Shown: positions 38,867-47,907 of the stretch, piece by piece | Position numbering within the stretch: the stretch's first letter is position 1 | Layout: every line of letters begins with the position of its first letter | Assembly (NCBI RefSeq): GCF_000412635.1 | Contig: NZ_ASTG01000005.1 | Coordinates: forward strand, 210,033-274,032 | From: Sphingobium bisphenolivorans | GTDB taxonomy: Bacteria > Pseudomonadota > Alphaproteobacteria > Sphingomonadales > Sphingomonadaceae | Length of the DNA stretch: 64,000 bases | Direction of reading: 5' to 3' | Notes under the pieces: generated by a model | What the model saw: only the letters and a program-made list of their open reading frames with translations | Told to the model about the DNA's origin: nothing | Database searches by the model: none | Position numbers and translations under genes: made by a program

Positions 38867-40537
38867 ATGTGGCTTGAGGGCGATGGGCCGTTTTCGCGCA
38901 AGGCCGTAGAATATGCAGAGCAGGTAGCGTCTGGCTCAGCCCCGGCCTGTCAGCAAATCCAGCAAGCCTGCCAACGTTTTCTCGATGACATTGACGGCGA
39001 CGAATGGGAGTTCAAGCCCAAGGCCGTCGAGCGCGTCTGCAATTTCATCCAGCTTCTTCCCCACAGCAAGGGCCAGTGGGCCAGCAAGCGCGAGACGATC
39101 AGGCTGGAGCCGTGGCAGGTATGGGTGCTGGCCGGGATCTTCGGTTTCGTCCACCCTGATACCCAGCTTCGCAAAGTCACAGAGGCTTTGCTGCTCATCC
39201 CGCGTAAGAACGGCAAGTCCACATTCGCCGCTGGCATCGCAACCTACATGGCCTTCCTCGACAAGGAGGCAGGTGCGGAAGTCTGGATCGGTGCGAACAG
39301 CAAGGATCAGGCCGACGCCTGCTTTGAACCGGCTCGTCAGATGGTGCTGCGCTCTCCACAATTAGTGGAGGCAGCTGGCATCGAGGTTCATGCCAAGTCG
39401 ATATTCAGCCCCGGCACGGGATCGTTCATCCGTTCGATGATCGGCAAGCCCGGTGATGGCTCGAACCCGCATTGCGCGATCTTGGACGAGGCGCACGAGA
39501 ACGACAGCAGCGAACAATACGACACGATGAAAACGGGCATGGGGTCGCGCACCCAGCCCTTGCTGCTCACCATCACCACGGCGGGCTTCAACGTCGCCGG
39601 TCCATGTCGCCAGCTACAGGTCGATGCAGAGAATGTCCTGGCGGGCATCGTGACCACCCCGACGCTGTTCGCGGCGATCTTCACCATCGACAAGGAGGAC
39701 GACTGGACGGATTTCGAGGTCTGGAAAAAGGCCAATCCCAATTACGGCGTCAGCATTCAGGAAAATTACCTCCGCAACCAGTATGAGGAAGCTCTCAACA
39801 AACCGGCCAAGAAGGCTGCGCTGCTCACCAAGCACCTCAATGTTTGGGAAAACAGCACCAGCGGATGGCTGGATCAGCGCGCATGGGCCGCTTGCTCTTC
39901 TGACAAGACGCTGGCCGAACTCACCGGCAAGCCTGCATTCGCAGCCTATGACGTTTCCACCCAGACCGACATATCGGCGCTCGCCCTATGCGTCATGGAC
40001 GGCCAGACGCCATATTTCTTCCCCTTCTTCTTCCTGCCCGAAGGCGCGGTGCAGGGCAGCAAGAACGCCGACGCCTATCGCAGCTGGGCCAGCAGCGGTC
40101 ACATCATCCTGACACCCGGCAACGCGACGGACTTTGCGGCGATCAAGGAGCAGTTCGAGAAACTAGCAGCACAATTCCAGATCAAGGGCGTGGCCTATGA
40201 CCCATGGCAGGGCCACCAGTTCGCGCAAGAGATTCAGGATCAGCATCCCAACATTGAAGTCAGGAAGTTCGCGCAGAACATTGGCAACTATAATCCGGTC
40301 ATGTTGGAGTTTGAAGCACTGATCGCAGACAACAAGCTGCGCCATTCCGACAATGCCTGCATGAACTGGATGGCTGGCAATGTGAGCATCAGGCCAAACT
40401 CAGCCAATCATCTATTCCCCAACAAGCCAGACAAGCAGCATCACCTTAAGATCGACGGCATTGTTGCCGCGCTCATGGCTTATGCAATGAAGATGAATGA
40501 ACCCGAACTCATCATTCCCGGCATTGAGTTCTTCTAA
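38867..40537 (+). CDS. Terminase large subunit
   Basis: Packaging motor ATPase and nuclease, 556 residues. The ATPase domain (about 90-270) has a Walker-A-like PRKNGKSTFAAGI, Walker B HCAILDEAHEN and coupling motif LLLTITTAGFN. The C-terminal nuclease has the acidic residues AYDVSTQTDISAL, KGVAYDPWQGHQF and a late HHLKIDGIVAALMA. It is of the HK97/phage-terminase family normally found with an HNH protein. Confidence 0.94.
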   Translation: MWLEGDGPFSRKAVEYAEQVASGSAPACQQIQQACQRFLDDIDGDEWEFKPKAVERVCNFIQLLPHSKGQWASKRETIRLEPWQVWVLAGIFGFVHPDTQLRKVTEALLLIPRKNGKSTFAAGIATYMAFLDKEAGAEVWIGANSKDQADACFEPARQMVLRSPQLVEAAGIEVHAKSIFSPGTGSFIRSMIGKPGDGSNPHCAILDEAHENDSSEQYDTMKTGMGSRTQPLLLTITTAGFNVAGPCRQLQVDAENVLAGIVTTPTLFAAIFTIDKEDDWTDFEVWKKANPNYGVSIQENYLRNQYEEALNKPAKKAALLTKHLNVWENSTSGWLDQRAWAACSSDKTLAELTGKPAFAAYDVSTQTDISALALCVMDGQTPYFFPFFFLPEGAVQGSKNADAYRSWASSGHIILTPGNATDFAAIKEQFEKLAAQFQIKGVAYDPWQGHQFAQEIQDQHPNIEVRKFAQNIGNYNPVMLEFEALIADNKLRHSDNACMNWMAGNVSIRPNSANHLFPNKPDKQHHLKIDGIVAALMAYAMKMNEPELIIPGIEFF

Positions 40538-40558
40538 ATCGCCGAACTGCCCGCCGCA

Positions 40559-40564
40559 TAAATA
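40559..40564 (+). promoter_or_regulatory. TAAATA motif, copy 3 (before portal)
   Basis: CATAAATACC in the 57-base gap before the portal gene; 30 bases to the ATG, with AAGGAG in between. Confidence 0.55.
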
Positions 40565-40594
40565 CCTCTACTAAGGAGACGGGCAGAAACATAC

Positions 40595-41836
40595 ATGGCG
40601 AAAATATTTGGATTTGATCTTAAATCTCTCAACCCTATCCGCCGCCGTTCGCTAGATGAAATCGCAGCCGCGATTGCGGCAGGTGAAGGATCGGTCATCA
40701 ATCCAATTGATGAACAAGCACTCTACTCAAGCGCCGTACTCTGTATCGTGAGAGTTATCGCTGATGGCATTGCTCAGGTTCCCTTCAAACTCCTGAAGAG
40801 CGGAGATGGACGCCGGGGCGAAGATGCAAAAGGTCACCCACTTTACGATCTGTTGCGGAGCGAGCCGAATGAATGGCAGACCTCTTATGAGTTTCGCGAA
40901 CAGTTGGCTATCCATGCTGTTCTAACCGGCAATGGATACGCGTTCATCAATCGCGATGCTCTCGGCACACCTCAGGAACTTTACGCTTTTGTCCCGAAGA
41001 GCGTCACGCCTGTTCAGCTAGACGACTATACAGTATTCTATCGCGTAGCCACGAAGCACGGCCCTATTGACGTTCCCGCGAGCGAAATGTGGCACATCAA
41101 AGGGCCAAGCTGGGATGGCGTAGTCGGCCTGAATGCGACCAAGCTGGCGCGCGAAGCAATCGGCCTCGCATTGGCTTCCGAACAATATGGCGCGAACCTG
41201 TTCAAGAACGGTGCTCGCCCCAGCGGCATTCTGACTTCCCCCGCTACCCTGACCATTGAGCAGAAAGTCGCGCTGAAAAAGGCGTGGCAGGAACAGCATG
41301 GCGGCGTCGGTAACGCACATAAGACCGCGCTGCTCGACGGCGGTCTAACGTGGCAGGCTATGGCTTCCAGCGCCAATGACGCGCAGTGGATCGAAAGCCG
41401 CAGGTTCCAGATCGAGGAGCTTTGCCGCGCCTTTCGTGTGCTGCCGATCATGGTCATGCAGCCCGGCGCAACATCCTACAACTCGGTCGAACAGCTTCTG
41501 TTAGCGCACATCGCCCACACATTGATGCCTTGGTATGAACGCTTCGAGCAATCGGCTCGAAAGGCACTGCTCACGCCTCAAGAGAAGAAGGCGGGCCTCT
41601 ACATCAAGCTAGACAGCCGCGCTCTTATGGAAGCCAGCACCGCTGACCGCGTGGCCTACTTCAACGCGATGCGCGCAATGGGCGCGATGACGATCAACGA
41701 AATCCGCGAGAAAGAAGACCTGCCTCGCAGCGATGATCCGAAAGCGGATCAACTCACCCCAGCAGCTAATTTGTTCGGTCCGCAGACTCCTGCACCGAAT
41801 GATGAAACACAGGATGACCCCGATGCTAACAACTGA
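40595..41836 (+). CDS. Portal protein (HK97 family)
   Basis: Twelve-subunit DNA channel at one head vertex. 413 residues. ALYSSAVLCIVRVIADGIAQ, LLRSEPNEWQTSYEFREQLA, SQTGN-like VLTGNGYAFINRD and FRVLPIMVMQPGATSYNSVE are standard portal blocks. Its end overlaps the protease start by 14 bases. Confidence 0.95.
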   Translation: MAKIFGFDLKSLNPIRRRSLDEIAAAIAAGEGSVINPIDEQALYSSAVLCIVRVIADGIAQVPFKLLKSGDGRRGEDAKGHPLYDLLRSEPNEWQTSYEFREQLAIHAVLTGNGYAFINRDALGTPQELYAFVPKSVTPVQLDDYTVFYRVATKHGPIDVPASEMWHIKGPSWDGVVGLNATKLAREAIGLALASEQYGANLFKNGARPSGILTSPATLTIEQKVALKKAWQEQHGGVGNAHKTALLDGGLTWQAMASSANDAQWIESRRFQIEELCRAFRVLPIMVMQPGATSYNSVEQLLLAHIAHTLMPWYERFEQSARKALLTPQEKKAGLYIKLDSRALMEASTADRVAYFNAMRAMGAMTINEIREKEDLPRSDDPKADQLTPAANLFGPQTPAPNDETQDDPDANN

Positions 41837-42503
41837 GAAGAAGTCCCTACTGGGGATCGAGTGCAAACTGGCCGTCGAAGCCGAGACCGAAACAAAGACC
41901 ATGACTTTTAGCGGTTATGGATCGGTTTTCGGCAATGTCGATAGTTACGGCGACATCATGGCGAAGGGCTCCTTTGCCAGCAGTATTCAGAGACACATCG
42001 ACAATGGCTCTATGCCGTTCATGTTCCTGAATCATGCCGCAGATCGCTTGCCCATCGGCCAGTGGACATCAGTTGAAGAGGATGACTACGGACTGAAGAT
42101 GACCGGCGAACTGCTCGACAGCACTGACGGTATCGACACATACAAGGCACTTAAGGCTGGTTTGATTAAAGGCTTGTCGATTGGCTTCTACCCCGTCGTT
42201 TGGGAAATGGCCGCCAAGTCGGACAATTACCGCCGCACAATCTCAGAAGCAGACCTTGTTGAAGTCAGCGTCGTGAATTGCCCAGCCAACTCCAGCGCGC
42301 TCGTCTCAGACATCAAATCCAACATTGATGACATGAGCATCCGCGATCTTGAACGCTTGCTTCGTGATCGCGGCTTGTCACGCAAAGAAGCCGAGACAAT
42401 CGCAAGTCAGTTCGAGAGCAAGAGATATCTCGCCGAGCAGGAGCGCAAGCGCGCAGAGATGAATGAGTTCAACGCTCGCCTGAATAGACTTCTCGGCAAG
42501 TAA
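41823..42503 (+). CDS. Prohead maturation protease (HK97 family)
   Basis: 226 residues. Serine protease that cuts the scaffold part of the capsid protein. TMTFSGYGSVFGNVDSYGDI, FLNHAADRLPIGQW (His) and GLSIGFYPVVWE with the later VEVSVVNCPANSSA are diagnostic. I start at ATG 41823, preceded by AGGA ten bases upstream. A charged helical tail (from about 185) may serve as scaffold-interacting region. Confidence 0.93.
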   Translation: MLTTEKKSLLGIECKLAVEAETETKTMTFSGYGSVFGNVDSYGDIMAKGSFASSIQRHIDNGSMPFMFLNHAADRLPIGQWTSVEEDDYGLKMTGELLDSTDGIDTYKALKAGLIKGLSIGFYPVVWEMAAKSDNYRRTISEADLVEVSVVNCPANSSALVSDIKSNIDDMSIRDLERLLRDRGLSRKEAETIASQFESKRYLAEQERKRAEMNEFNARLNRLLGK

Positions 42504-42525
42504 AAACCTCACCCCTTCAACTTTA

Positions 42526-42531
42526 TAAATA
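42526..42531 (+). promoter_or_regulatory. TAAATA motif, copy 4 (exact TATAAATA, before capsid)
   Basis: The eight bases 42524-42531 read TATAAATA, identical to the T4 late-promoter consensus. A 106-base leader with two small hairpins (AGCAAGC/GCTTGCT and ACAGG/CCTGT) lies between it and the capsid ATG. Confidence 0.6.
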
Positions 42532-42637
42532 TGAGGAGAAGCAAGCAACGGCTTGCTCAAGTGAGCCGCTACAGGGGCGATCCTGTCAATAGGTCACAGA
42601 ACAAAAACATAATCCTATTAACAGGAGAGAACATAAT

Positions 42638-43867
42638 ATGTCAGATGAAACTGATAAGACAGATGCGGTCGTAGCGGCACTGGAAGAGTTCAAGTCCACC
42701 TACGACGCTCGCATTACTGAAGTAGGCGAAAAGATTGCCACTCTTTCCACCGCCGTTGAATCTCTAACTTCCACCGTCTCCGATGTTGAGGAGACCGTTG
42801 ATAGCGTTGCTGAAGAACAGAAGAGCTTCTCGGTCAAGTCGGGGCGCATTGGCGCACCCGCGATCATCACCAAGAGCAATTGGGGTCTGGAACTCCGCAA
42901 TTATCTACAAACCGGCCTCAACACCCGCGCTGTAACCACTCAGACTGGTGCTGACGCTGGCGCGATTGGCGCAGCCGGTGGCTATCTGGTTCCAGAAGAG
43001 TTCGACAAGAACCTGATCCAGCTCGCAATCGACGTATCGCCTGTCCTCGGCGAAGTGAATGTCCAGCAGACCGGCACTCCAGACGTTAAAATTCATGTCG
43101 ATCTCGGCGGCACTGGCTCCAGCTGGGTCAATGAAACCGGAACCAACGGCATGTATGCTGAAACCGCGACTCCTTCGTTCGCGGAAGTCGCCGTTCCGTT
43201 CGGCACCCTGTTCGCCAAGCCGCTGATCTCCCACTACGCTCTGAACGACGCCTATTTCGATCTTGAAGGCTACGTAACCGAGCGCGTTGGCGTAAAGTTC
43301 GGAAAGGATGTTGGCGCAGCCATCATCAACGGTTCGGGCACTGGTCAGCCAAAGGGCATCCTTCAGCACACCGCTGTTGCGACCGGCGACGCCACCCGCG
43401 CATTCGGTTCCATCCAGTATATCGCGTCGGGTCAGGCCGCTGCTCTGCCAGCTGCAAACACCTACGCGGACAAGTATCAGGACATCGTAACCGCCCTGAA
43501 CCCAATCTACCGCGCTAACGCGAAGTGGTATGCAACCCGCCAGATGGCTGGTGAACTCCGCAAGCTCAAGGACGCAAACGGTAATCCGCTTTGGGTTCAG
43601 TCGCTCGTCGCAGGTCAGCCATCGACCTTCCTCGGCTATCCTGTCGTTGACGGCGTTGAAGACCTACAGGCAATCAGCGCAGGCAATGTGCCGCTGATGT
43701 TCGGCGACCTCAAGCAGGCTTACCGTGTGTATGATCTGGTTGGCACGTCGATGCTACGCGATCCATACAGCTACGACGCCTACATTGCGATCAAGACTTC
43801 CAAGCGTTTCGGCGGCATTGTCGGTAACAGTGAGGCGGTCAAGCTGCTCAAGATCGCCGCCTCGTAA
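42638..43867 (+). CDS. Major capsid protein (HK97 fold)
   Basis: 409 residues. An N-terminal coiled coil (about 10-65, scaffold-like delta domain) precedes the HK97 shell region: GAAGGYLVPEEFDKNLIQLA, GSGTGQPKGILQHTAVATG, NAKWYATRQMAGELRKLKDA and PLMFGDLKQAYRVYDLVG. Protease cleavage near residue 70-90 would be expected. It has a strong ribosome-binding site (ACAGGAGAG). Confidence 0.95.
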   Translation: MSDETDKTDAVVAALEEFKSTYDARITEVGEKIATLSTAVESLTSTVSDVEETVDSVAEEQKSFSVKSGRIGAPAIITKSNWGLELRNYLQTGLNTRAVTTQTGADAGAIGAAGGYLVPEEFDKNLIQLAIDVSPVLGEVNVQQTGTPDVKIHVDLGGTGSSWVNETGTNGMYAETATPSFAEVAVPFGTLFAKPLISHYALNDAYFDLEGYVTERVGVKFGKDVGAAIINGSGTGQPKGILQHTAVATGDATRAFGSIQYIASGQAAALPAANTYADKYQDIVTALNPIYRANAKWYATRQMAGELRKLKDANGNPLWVQSLVAGQPSTFLGYPVVDGVEDLQAISAGNVPLMFGDLKQAYRVYDLVGTSMLRDPYSYDAYIAIKTSKRFGGIVGNSEAVKLLKIAAS

Positions 43868-43898
43868 GCGATCCGCGAGACGAACTCGCACAGTGGAA

Positions 43899-43921
43899 AG
43901 CCCGGTCAAGATGACCGGGCT
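43899..43921. terminator. Hairpin between capsid and the antisense ATPase gene
   Basis: AGCCCGGTCA (43899-43908) and TGACCGGGCT (43912-43921) form a perfect ten-pair stem with a three-base loop between converging genes. A short T-run (TTTCC) follows on the minus side only. Confidence 0.65.
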
Positions 43922-43930
43922 ACCTTCCCA

Positions 43931-45604
43931 TCATAATTTCAAAAACCTCGCCAATTCGTCAACAAGCCTAGAGCTTGGAACCTTGAACAGGTCTTTCCCT
44001 GTGGGCGCAATCTCTCGGATCTTAGAATTTACGTGCGGCAGCAACAGCTTGCCGAGCGTAAACTCCTCCTTCATTGGCGCGTCCTTGTCCCACAAATCTT
44101 CGGTGCGGGGGCTTCCACCATCGCGCCAAAAGTGCAAATTCGCCTGCTGGCGTTTATCTTTAAACTTACGACGCATTTCAGCCTCGACAGCATCATTTGC
44201 CTGAGCAACTGCAAGACTAACATCCTTTGGATCAACTTTTTCGTATATTTTTGTCACATGTTCTTCAGTGACATAGTAGCTTTCTATGTCAGGCAGCACT
44301 GGACAGAATATGGAGAGGCCCAACTTCTCATAGGGTTCCGCCCAACGATCAACTTCCGTATCTGTAAGGAAATCCCGGTCGCGGTGAATGATGATCTCGG
44401 GCTGGTTGTGGAACATGGCTGCCATTTCTTTGATGACCGCTGCCGACGCTGCATTGCTCACGCCGTTATATGATATCACCTTGACATTGATGTTCTTTCC
44501 AAGCGCCTTTACGCACTTTTCCAAATTCTTCTTTCCAGCATCTTCTGTGCAGATGAGGTAATCTGCGCCTTTGGAATCGATTTGATCAAGAGCGCCTAAA
44601 TCAAGCAGCATTGATGTGAGTCCGCCCTTTTCGTCATGCTTTTCGACACGCCCTTCGCGTAGCCAAACCAATCGCGTTTCAGGTGGTGCAGAACTAACAA
44701 GATGACGACTGTGGGTCGAAACGATCACTTTACACTTGTAGCGCGACACTATTTTTGTGAACGCCGTAGAGAGCAGCGCCTGCCGAGAAGGGTGAAGATG
44801 ACTGTCAGGCTCATCAACCAGAAGCACTTTCGGTCGAAATAATATGACGTATGCAAATATCTGTGTGATTTGAATCACACCAGTTCCCGACAGGTCCATC
44901 GGCACGAAGCTATCTTCAGGAGCACCTTCTTTGAACGAGACTTGCAAGTCAACGTATCGCTCTCGTTCGCTATCATAGTCCGCTTTGAACTTGCAAGGTC
45001 CGACCACATCAAACAAGAGGTCTTCCAACTCTTGCAGCAACCCTTTTTCGCGGATCAACCTGACGATATTGCGAAACACCAAGTTAGCCTCGCCGCCGGC
45101 GGCCTTCTGGAAAACCGAAGCATAGCTTTGCAGTTCCTCATTATGGGGTATGCCAGCAAGTCCCGGCACATAAACACTAAACAATGTTTGAGGATCGCAA
45201 ATATACTGCCCAAAACCAGTGTAAACACCAGTTCGCTCGACTCCGACATTATGATGATTTCTTGCTTTGTAAATCTCAACTTTGTAGCTGGCATCTGCCC
45301 CGTCAGATGTCTTTCCCGAAAGATCAACCGTCCCGCGCGAGCCATCTTTCCGGTTCTCGTAAGGTCCAGAATTTCCCAGGCGCTGAAACTCACCTGTCGG
45401 ACAATACCTCAACATGGATTCAGCTATAACAACTTGTTGGAGTTCTGCCGATCTCTGAGCGCAACTAACTGCCATATGAACGGCTTGAAGCACACTACTC
45501 TTGCCGCTGTTGTTACCTCCCACCAAGTAGGTCAGATCACCGAGTTCGAGCGTCAAGTCAGAAACCCGCTTGAAATTTCTCACTCGAATTTTCTCGATCT
45601 GCAT
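43931..45604 (-). CDS. OLD/PARIS-like ATPase with Toprim-like C-terminal domain (probable defence gene)
   Basis: 557 residues. The N-terminal ABC/SMC-type ATPase has Walker A GGNNSGKSS (Lys35), a signature-like MDLSGTGVIQITQIF, Walker B PKVLLVDEPDSHLHPSRQ and switch His VIVSTHSRHL. The C-terminal third has the acidic pattern of a Toprim or DUF4435 nuclease: YLICTEDAGKKNLEK, IIIHRDRDFLTD and LPDIESYYVT. OLD nucleases and PARIS (AriA ATPase plus AriB DUF4435) combine these parts, which is why defence is the leading idea. It stands alone, antisense, between capsid and connector genes, and is visibly AT-richer than its neighbours. Which family it belongs to cannot be settled by eye. Confidence 0.8.
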   Translation of the reverse strand: MQIEKIRVRNFKRVSDLTLELGDLTYLVGGNNSGKSSVLQAVHMAVSCAQRSAELQQVVIAESMLRYCPTGEFQRLGNSGPYENRKDGSRGTVDLSGKTSDGADASYKVEIYKARNHHNVGVERTGVYTGFGQYICDPQTLFSVYVPGLAGIPHNEELQSYASVFQKAAGGEANLVFRNIVRLIREKGLLQELEDLLFDVVGPCKFKADYDSERERYVDLQVSFKEGAPEDSFVPMDLSGTGVIQITQIFAYVILFRPKVLLVDEPDSHLHPSRQALLSTAFTKIVSRYKCKVIVSTHSRHLVSSAPPETRLVWLREGRVEKHDEKGGLTSMLLDLGALDQIDSKGADYLICTEDAGKKNLEKCVKALGKNINVKVISYNGVSNAASAAVIKEMAAMFHNQPEIIIHRDRDFLTDTEVDRWAEPYEKLGLSIFCPVLPDIESYYVTEEHVTKIYEKVDPKDVSLAVAQANDAVEAEMRRKFKDKRQQANLHFWRDGGSPRTEDLWDKDAPMKEEFTLGKLLLPHVNSKIREIAPTGKDLFKVPSSRLVDELARFLKL

Positions 45605-45666
45605 AACTTCCCTTTAGCGATAACTATCATCTCGTCGTGGCACCTGCGGCCAGCCCTTCACAAGCA

Positions 45667-45672
45667 TAAATA
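45667..45672 (+). promoter_or_regulatory. TAAATA motif, copy 5 (before connector)
   Basis: CATAAATATC, 15 bases before the connector ATG and just ahead of GGGGAGG. A start site a T4-like distance downstream would fall inside this ribosome-binding site, which is a difficulty for a simple promoter reading at this copy. Confidence 0.5.
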
Positions 45673-45687
45673 TCGGGGAGGTTCCAG

Positions 45688-46224
45688 ATGAAAACAACGA
45701 TAAGCCGCGACCCCAATTTTATCGCCCTTTCCGTGGAGGAGGCGAAGCAATGGTGCCGCATTGACGAAGACGCTGACGATGCTCTGGTTGAAAGCCTGAT
45801 CCGCGCAGCACAGGAAGCTGCCGAAAATTACACAAATCGCTCGATCGTGCCTGCCACGGTTGAATATGCCTTCGATGAGGGCGACAAACGATTTCTGATC
45901 CCGACGGCACCGGTCATCGCTATTAGCGATGTTGAGCTTATGGATGCAGAGGGCGTCAAAGAGCCCCTCTCCGATCCCGATAGCTACTGGGTGCTGCTGC
46001 GCGACACTGGTGCTGTAGTGACGTTCTCAGGGCAGATCAGGGGCAATCGCGCACTCGTCGTTACATGCGAGGCCGGATACGCCGACGCAGCCGAGATCCC
46101 AACAGCGATCAAGCAGGCAATTTCCGTGCATGTTGGCTCGTCCTACGCGGGTCGCGAAGGCCAAAACACAGCAGACGCGACGTTCCGCAACCTGCTCAAC
46201 CCATATCGTGTGGGCGGCCTGTGA
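45688..46224 (+). CDS. Head-tail connector protein (gp6-like)
   Basis: 178 residues. ALSVEEAKQWCRIDEDADDA and LVESLIRAAQEAAENYTNRS are the hallmark of the phage connector (gp6/gp15-like) family that forms a ring below the portal. SAGY-like VTCEAGYADAAEIPTAIKQA follows. The stop overlaps the next GTG start. Confidence 0.9.
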   Translation: MKTTISRDPNFIALSVEEAKQWCRIDEDADDALVESLIRAAQEAAENYTNRSIVPATVEYAFDEGDKRFLIPTAPVIAISDVELMDAEGVKEPLSDPDSYWVLLRDTGAVVTFSGQIRGNRALVVTCEAGYADAAEIPTAIKQAISVHVGSSYAGREGQNTADATFRNLLNPYRVGGL

Positions 46225-46544
46225 ACGCCGGGGCTTTGCGACATCGCATCACGATCCTTACCACTATCAGCGCCATGACGAACGACATTGGCGAGGTGAT
46301 CGAAGGCGCTCCACTAGAAGTGGCGACGGTTTGGGCCGCCAAATGGCAGCTGACCGCGAAGGATATTAGCCGCGCAGCAGGTCAGGTCGCGCAGGCAGAG
46401 GCAAAGTTCCTCATTCGCCATCGCGACGACATCACCACGCAAATGACCGTCCAGCACAAAGGCGTCACTTACGCGATCACCGGCCTTGAGGACTTCGAGG
46501 ACGGCCAAGGTCTCTTTCTGATGGTTCGCAGCATGACAGCCTGA
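46221..46544 (+). CDS. Head-tail adaptor (head closure) protein
   Basis: 107 residues from a GTG that overlaps the previous stop (GTGA). MNAGALRHRITILTTISAMT and VWAAKWQLTAKDISRAAGQV then HKGVTYAITGLEDFEDGQGL fit the phage head-tail joining family (SPP1 gp16/HK97 gp7-like). Confidence 0.88.
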   Translation: MNAGALRHRITILTTISAMTNDIGEVIEGAPLEVATVWAAKWQLTAKDISRAAGQVAQAEAKFLIRHRDDITTQMTVQHKGVTYAITGLEDFEDGQGLFLMVRSMTA

Positions 46545-46545
46545 C

Positions 46546-46551
46546 TAAATA
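46546..46551 (+). promoter_or_regulatory. TAAATA motif, copy 6 (before gp10-like gene)
   Basis: CTAAATAC directly after the adaptor stop, in a gap of only 34 bases; 27 bases to the next ATG. Confidence 0.55.
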
Positions 46552-46578
46552 CCTGACGCCAACAACGAGAACATAAAA

Positions 46579-47043
46579 ATGGCTGATAGAATTCGCATGG
46601 AGATGAAAGGCTGGGACGAACTCAAGAGGGGTTTGGAACAGCTAGGACCAGAACTGGCAACAAGAGCAGGTAAGTCCGCTATTCGTGCTGGTGCGAAAGC
46701 CCTATCCGATCATGTGAAAGCGGCTACTCCCGTTGGCGATGATGACACTTCGCGCACTTACAAGAACAAGAGCGGCGAAAGCGTCACGGTCGATTACGGC
46801 CATGCCCGCGACAACATCAAAGTTAAGATGGGTCGCGCCAAGAAGGCGTTCAATGTCGTAGCTATTGTGACATTCAGCTCAGCATTCTGGGCGCGCTTTC
46901 TTGAATATGGAACCGTCAAGATGATCGCTAGGCCGTTTGCAAAGCCCGCCTTTAACGATGCTGCACCCGTAGTTCTGGAGAAAGTCAGGGCATCATTGGG
47001 TGCATCCATTGATCGCCTCGTCAAAAAATATGGGAGGCGCTGA
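46579..47043 (+). CDS. HK97 gp10-like morphogenesis protein
   Basis: 154 residues. MEMKGWDELKRGLEQLGPEL, ALSDHVKAATPVGDDDTSRT and FWARFLEYGTVKMIARPFAK are the standard HK97-gp10 pattern. It joins head and tail, probably as a tail-side adaptor. Confidence 0.92.
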   Translation: MADRIRMEMKGWDELKRGLEQLGPELATRAGKSAIRAGAKALSDHVKAATPVGDDDTSRTYKNKSGESVTVDYGHARDNIKVKMGRAKKAFNVVAIVTFSSAFWARFLEYGTVKMIARPFAKPAFNDAAPVVLEKVRASLGASIDRLVKKYGRR

Positions 47044-47045
47044 AC

Positions 47046-47411
47046 ATGGATGCCTCTTTCTACTCAGCACTCAGCGCGCAGACAGGAACCACTAAGGTTT
47101 ATCCGGTTCTCGCGCCTGAAACCGCTGTTGCGCCTTTCGTCGTGTATCAGAGAACCGGAACTCAGCGCGATCTAGCTGTTGACGGGCCAACTGGTCTGGC
47201 GATCGCATCATATCGCGTCGATGTTTACGCGACCAGCTTGAAGGCAGCGAAGAACATTGCCGACGACGTTGTAACCGGCCTATCTCAATATGCCACTGCG
47301 CCAATCATCTACATCAGGATTGAGAACGAGTTCGACGCCTCCGATCTATCCGGCGATCCAAAGTTGTTCCGCATGATCGTTGAAGTGGACGCGCATTTCA
47401 TCACTGCCTGA
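47046..47411 (+). CDS. Tail completion protein (DUF3168)
   Basis: 121 residues with the DUF3168 pattern: YSALSAQTGTTKVYPVLAPE, APFVVYQRTGTQRDLAVDG, and ASYRVDVYATSLKAAKNIAD. It resembles tail terminator proteins such as lambda gpU in position. GGGAGG precedes the start, two bases after the previous stop. Confidence 0.9.
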   Translation: MDASFYSALSAQTGTTKVYPVLAPETAVAPFVVYQRTGTQRDLAVDGPTGLAIASYRVDVYATSLKAAKNIADDVVTGLSQYATAPIIYIRIENEFDASDLSGDPKLFRMIVEVDAHFITA

Positions 47412-47437
47412 GCCAGTCAGCCAAAGTCTCCAAACAA

Positions 47438-47443
47438 TAAATA
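47438..47443 (+). promoter_or_regulatory. TAAATA motif, copy 7 (before tail tube)
   Basis: AATAAATAGT in the 85-base gap ahead of the tail-tube gene, 53 bases before its ATG. Confidence 0.55.
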
Positions 47444-47496
47444 GTCGGAAGCAAGCCCTGAGAGGCGAGCTGCCAACTTTTGGAGGCTAAAACATA

Positions 47497-47907
47497 ATGA
47501 CAACTGCCATCGAAACTCAGGGCACCGTCCTAGCAATTGAAACCGCTACTGGCGTTTTCACCCCTATCGCAAAGATCAACGACTTCTCCGCATTCAGCGG
47601 CTCTGCGTCTGTCATCGACACAACCAGCCTAGACAGCACTGCTAAAGAAAAGCTGATGGGCTTACAGGATTTCGGTCAGGTATCCATCAACTTCAACGTC
47701 ATTCCAGACGATGCCGGTCAGGTCGCGCTCGAAGCAGCAAAGGCTTCCCGCGCGTTGAAGAACTTTAAGCTAACCCTCAATGACACTGACAGCACCACTT
47801 ACGCTTTCTCGGGCTATGTGCTGAGCAAGTCTCTTTCTGGCGGCGTTGACAGCAAGCTAACTGGCTCGGCAACCATCGAAATCTCTGGCGCAGTGACGGT
47901 AAGCTAA
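47497..47907 (+). CDS. Major tail tube protein
   Basis: 136 residues, beta-rich. GTVLAIETATGVFTPIAKIN, SFSGSASVIDTTSLDST-like SASVIDTTSLDSTAKEKL and FSGYVLSKSLSGGVDSKLTG fit the lambda gpV-like tail-tube family; it polymerises around the tape measure. Good ribosome-binding site (TGGAGG). Its stop overlaps the next start (TAATG). Confidence 0.88.
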   Translation: MTTAIETQGTVLAIETATGVFTPIAKINDFSAFSGSASVIDTTSLDSTAKEKLMGLQDFGQVSINFNVIPDDAGQVALEAAKASRALKNFKLTLNDTDSTTYAFSGYVLSKSLSGGVDSKLTGSATIEISGAVTVS

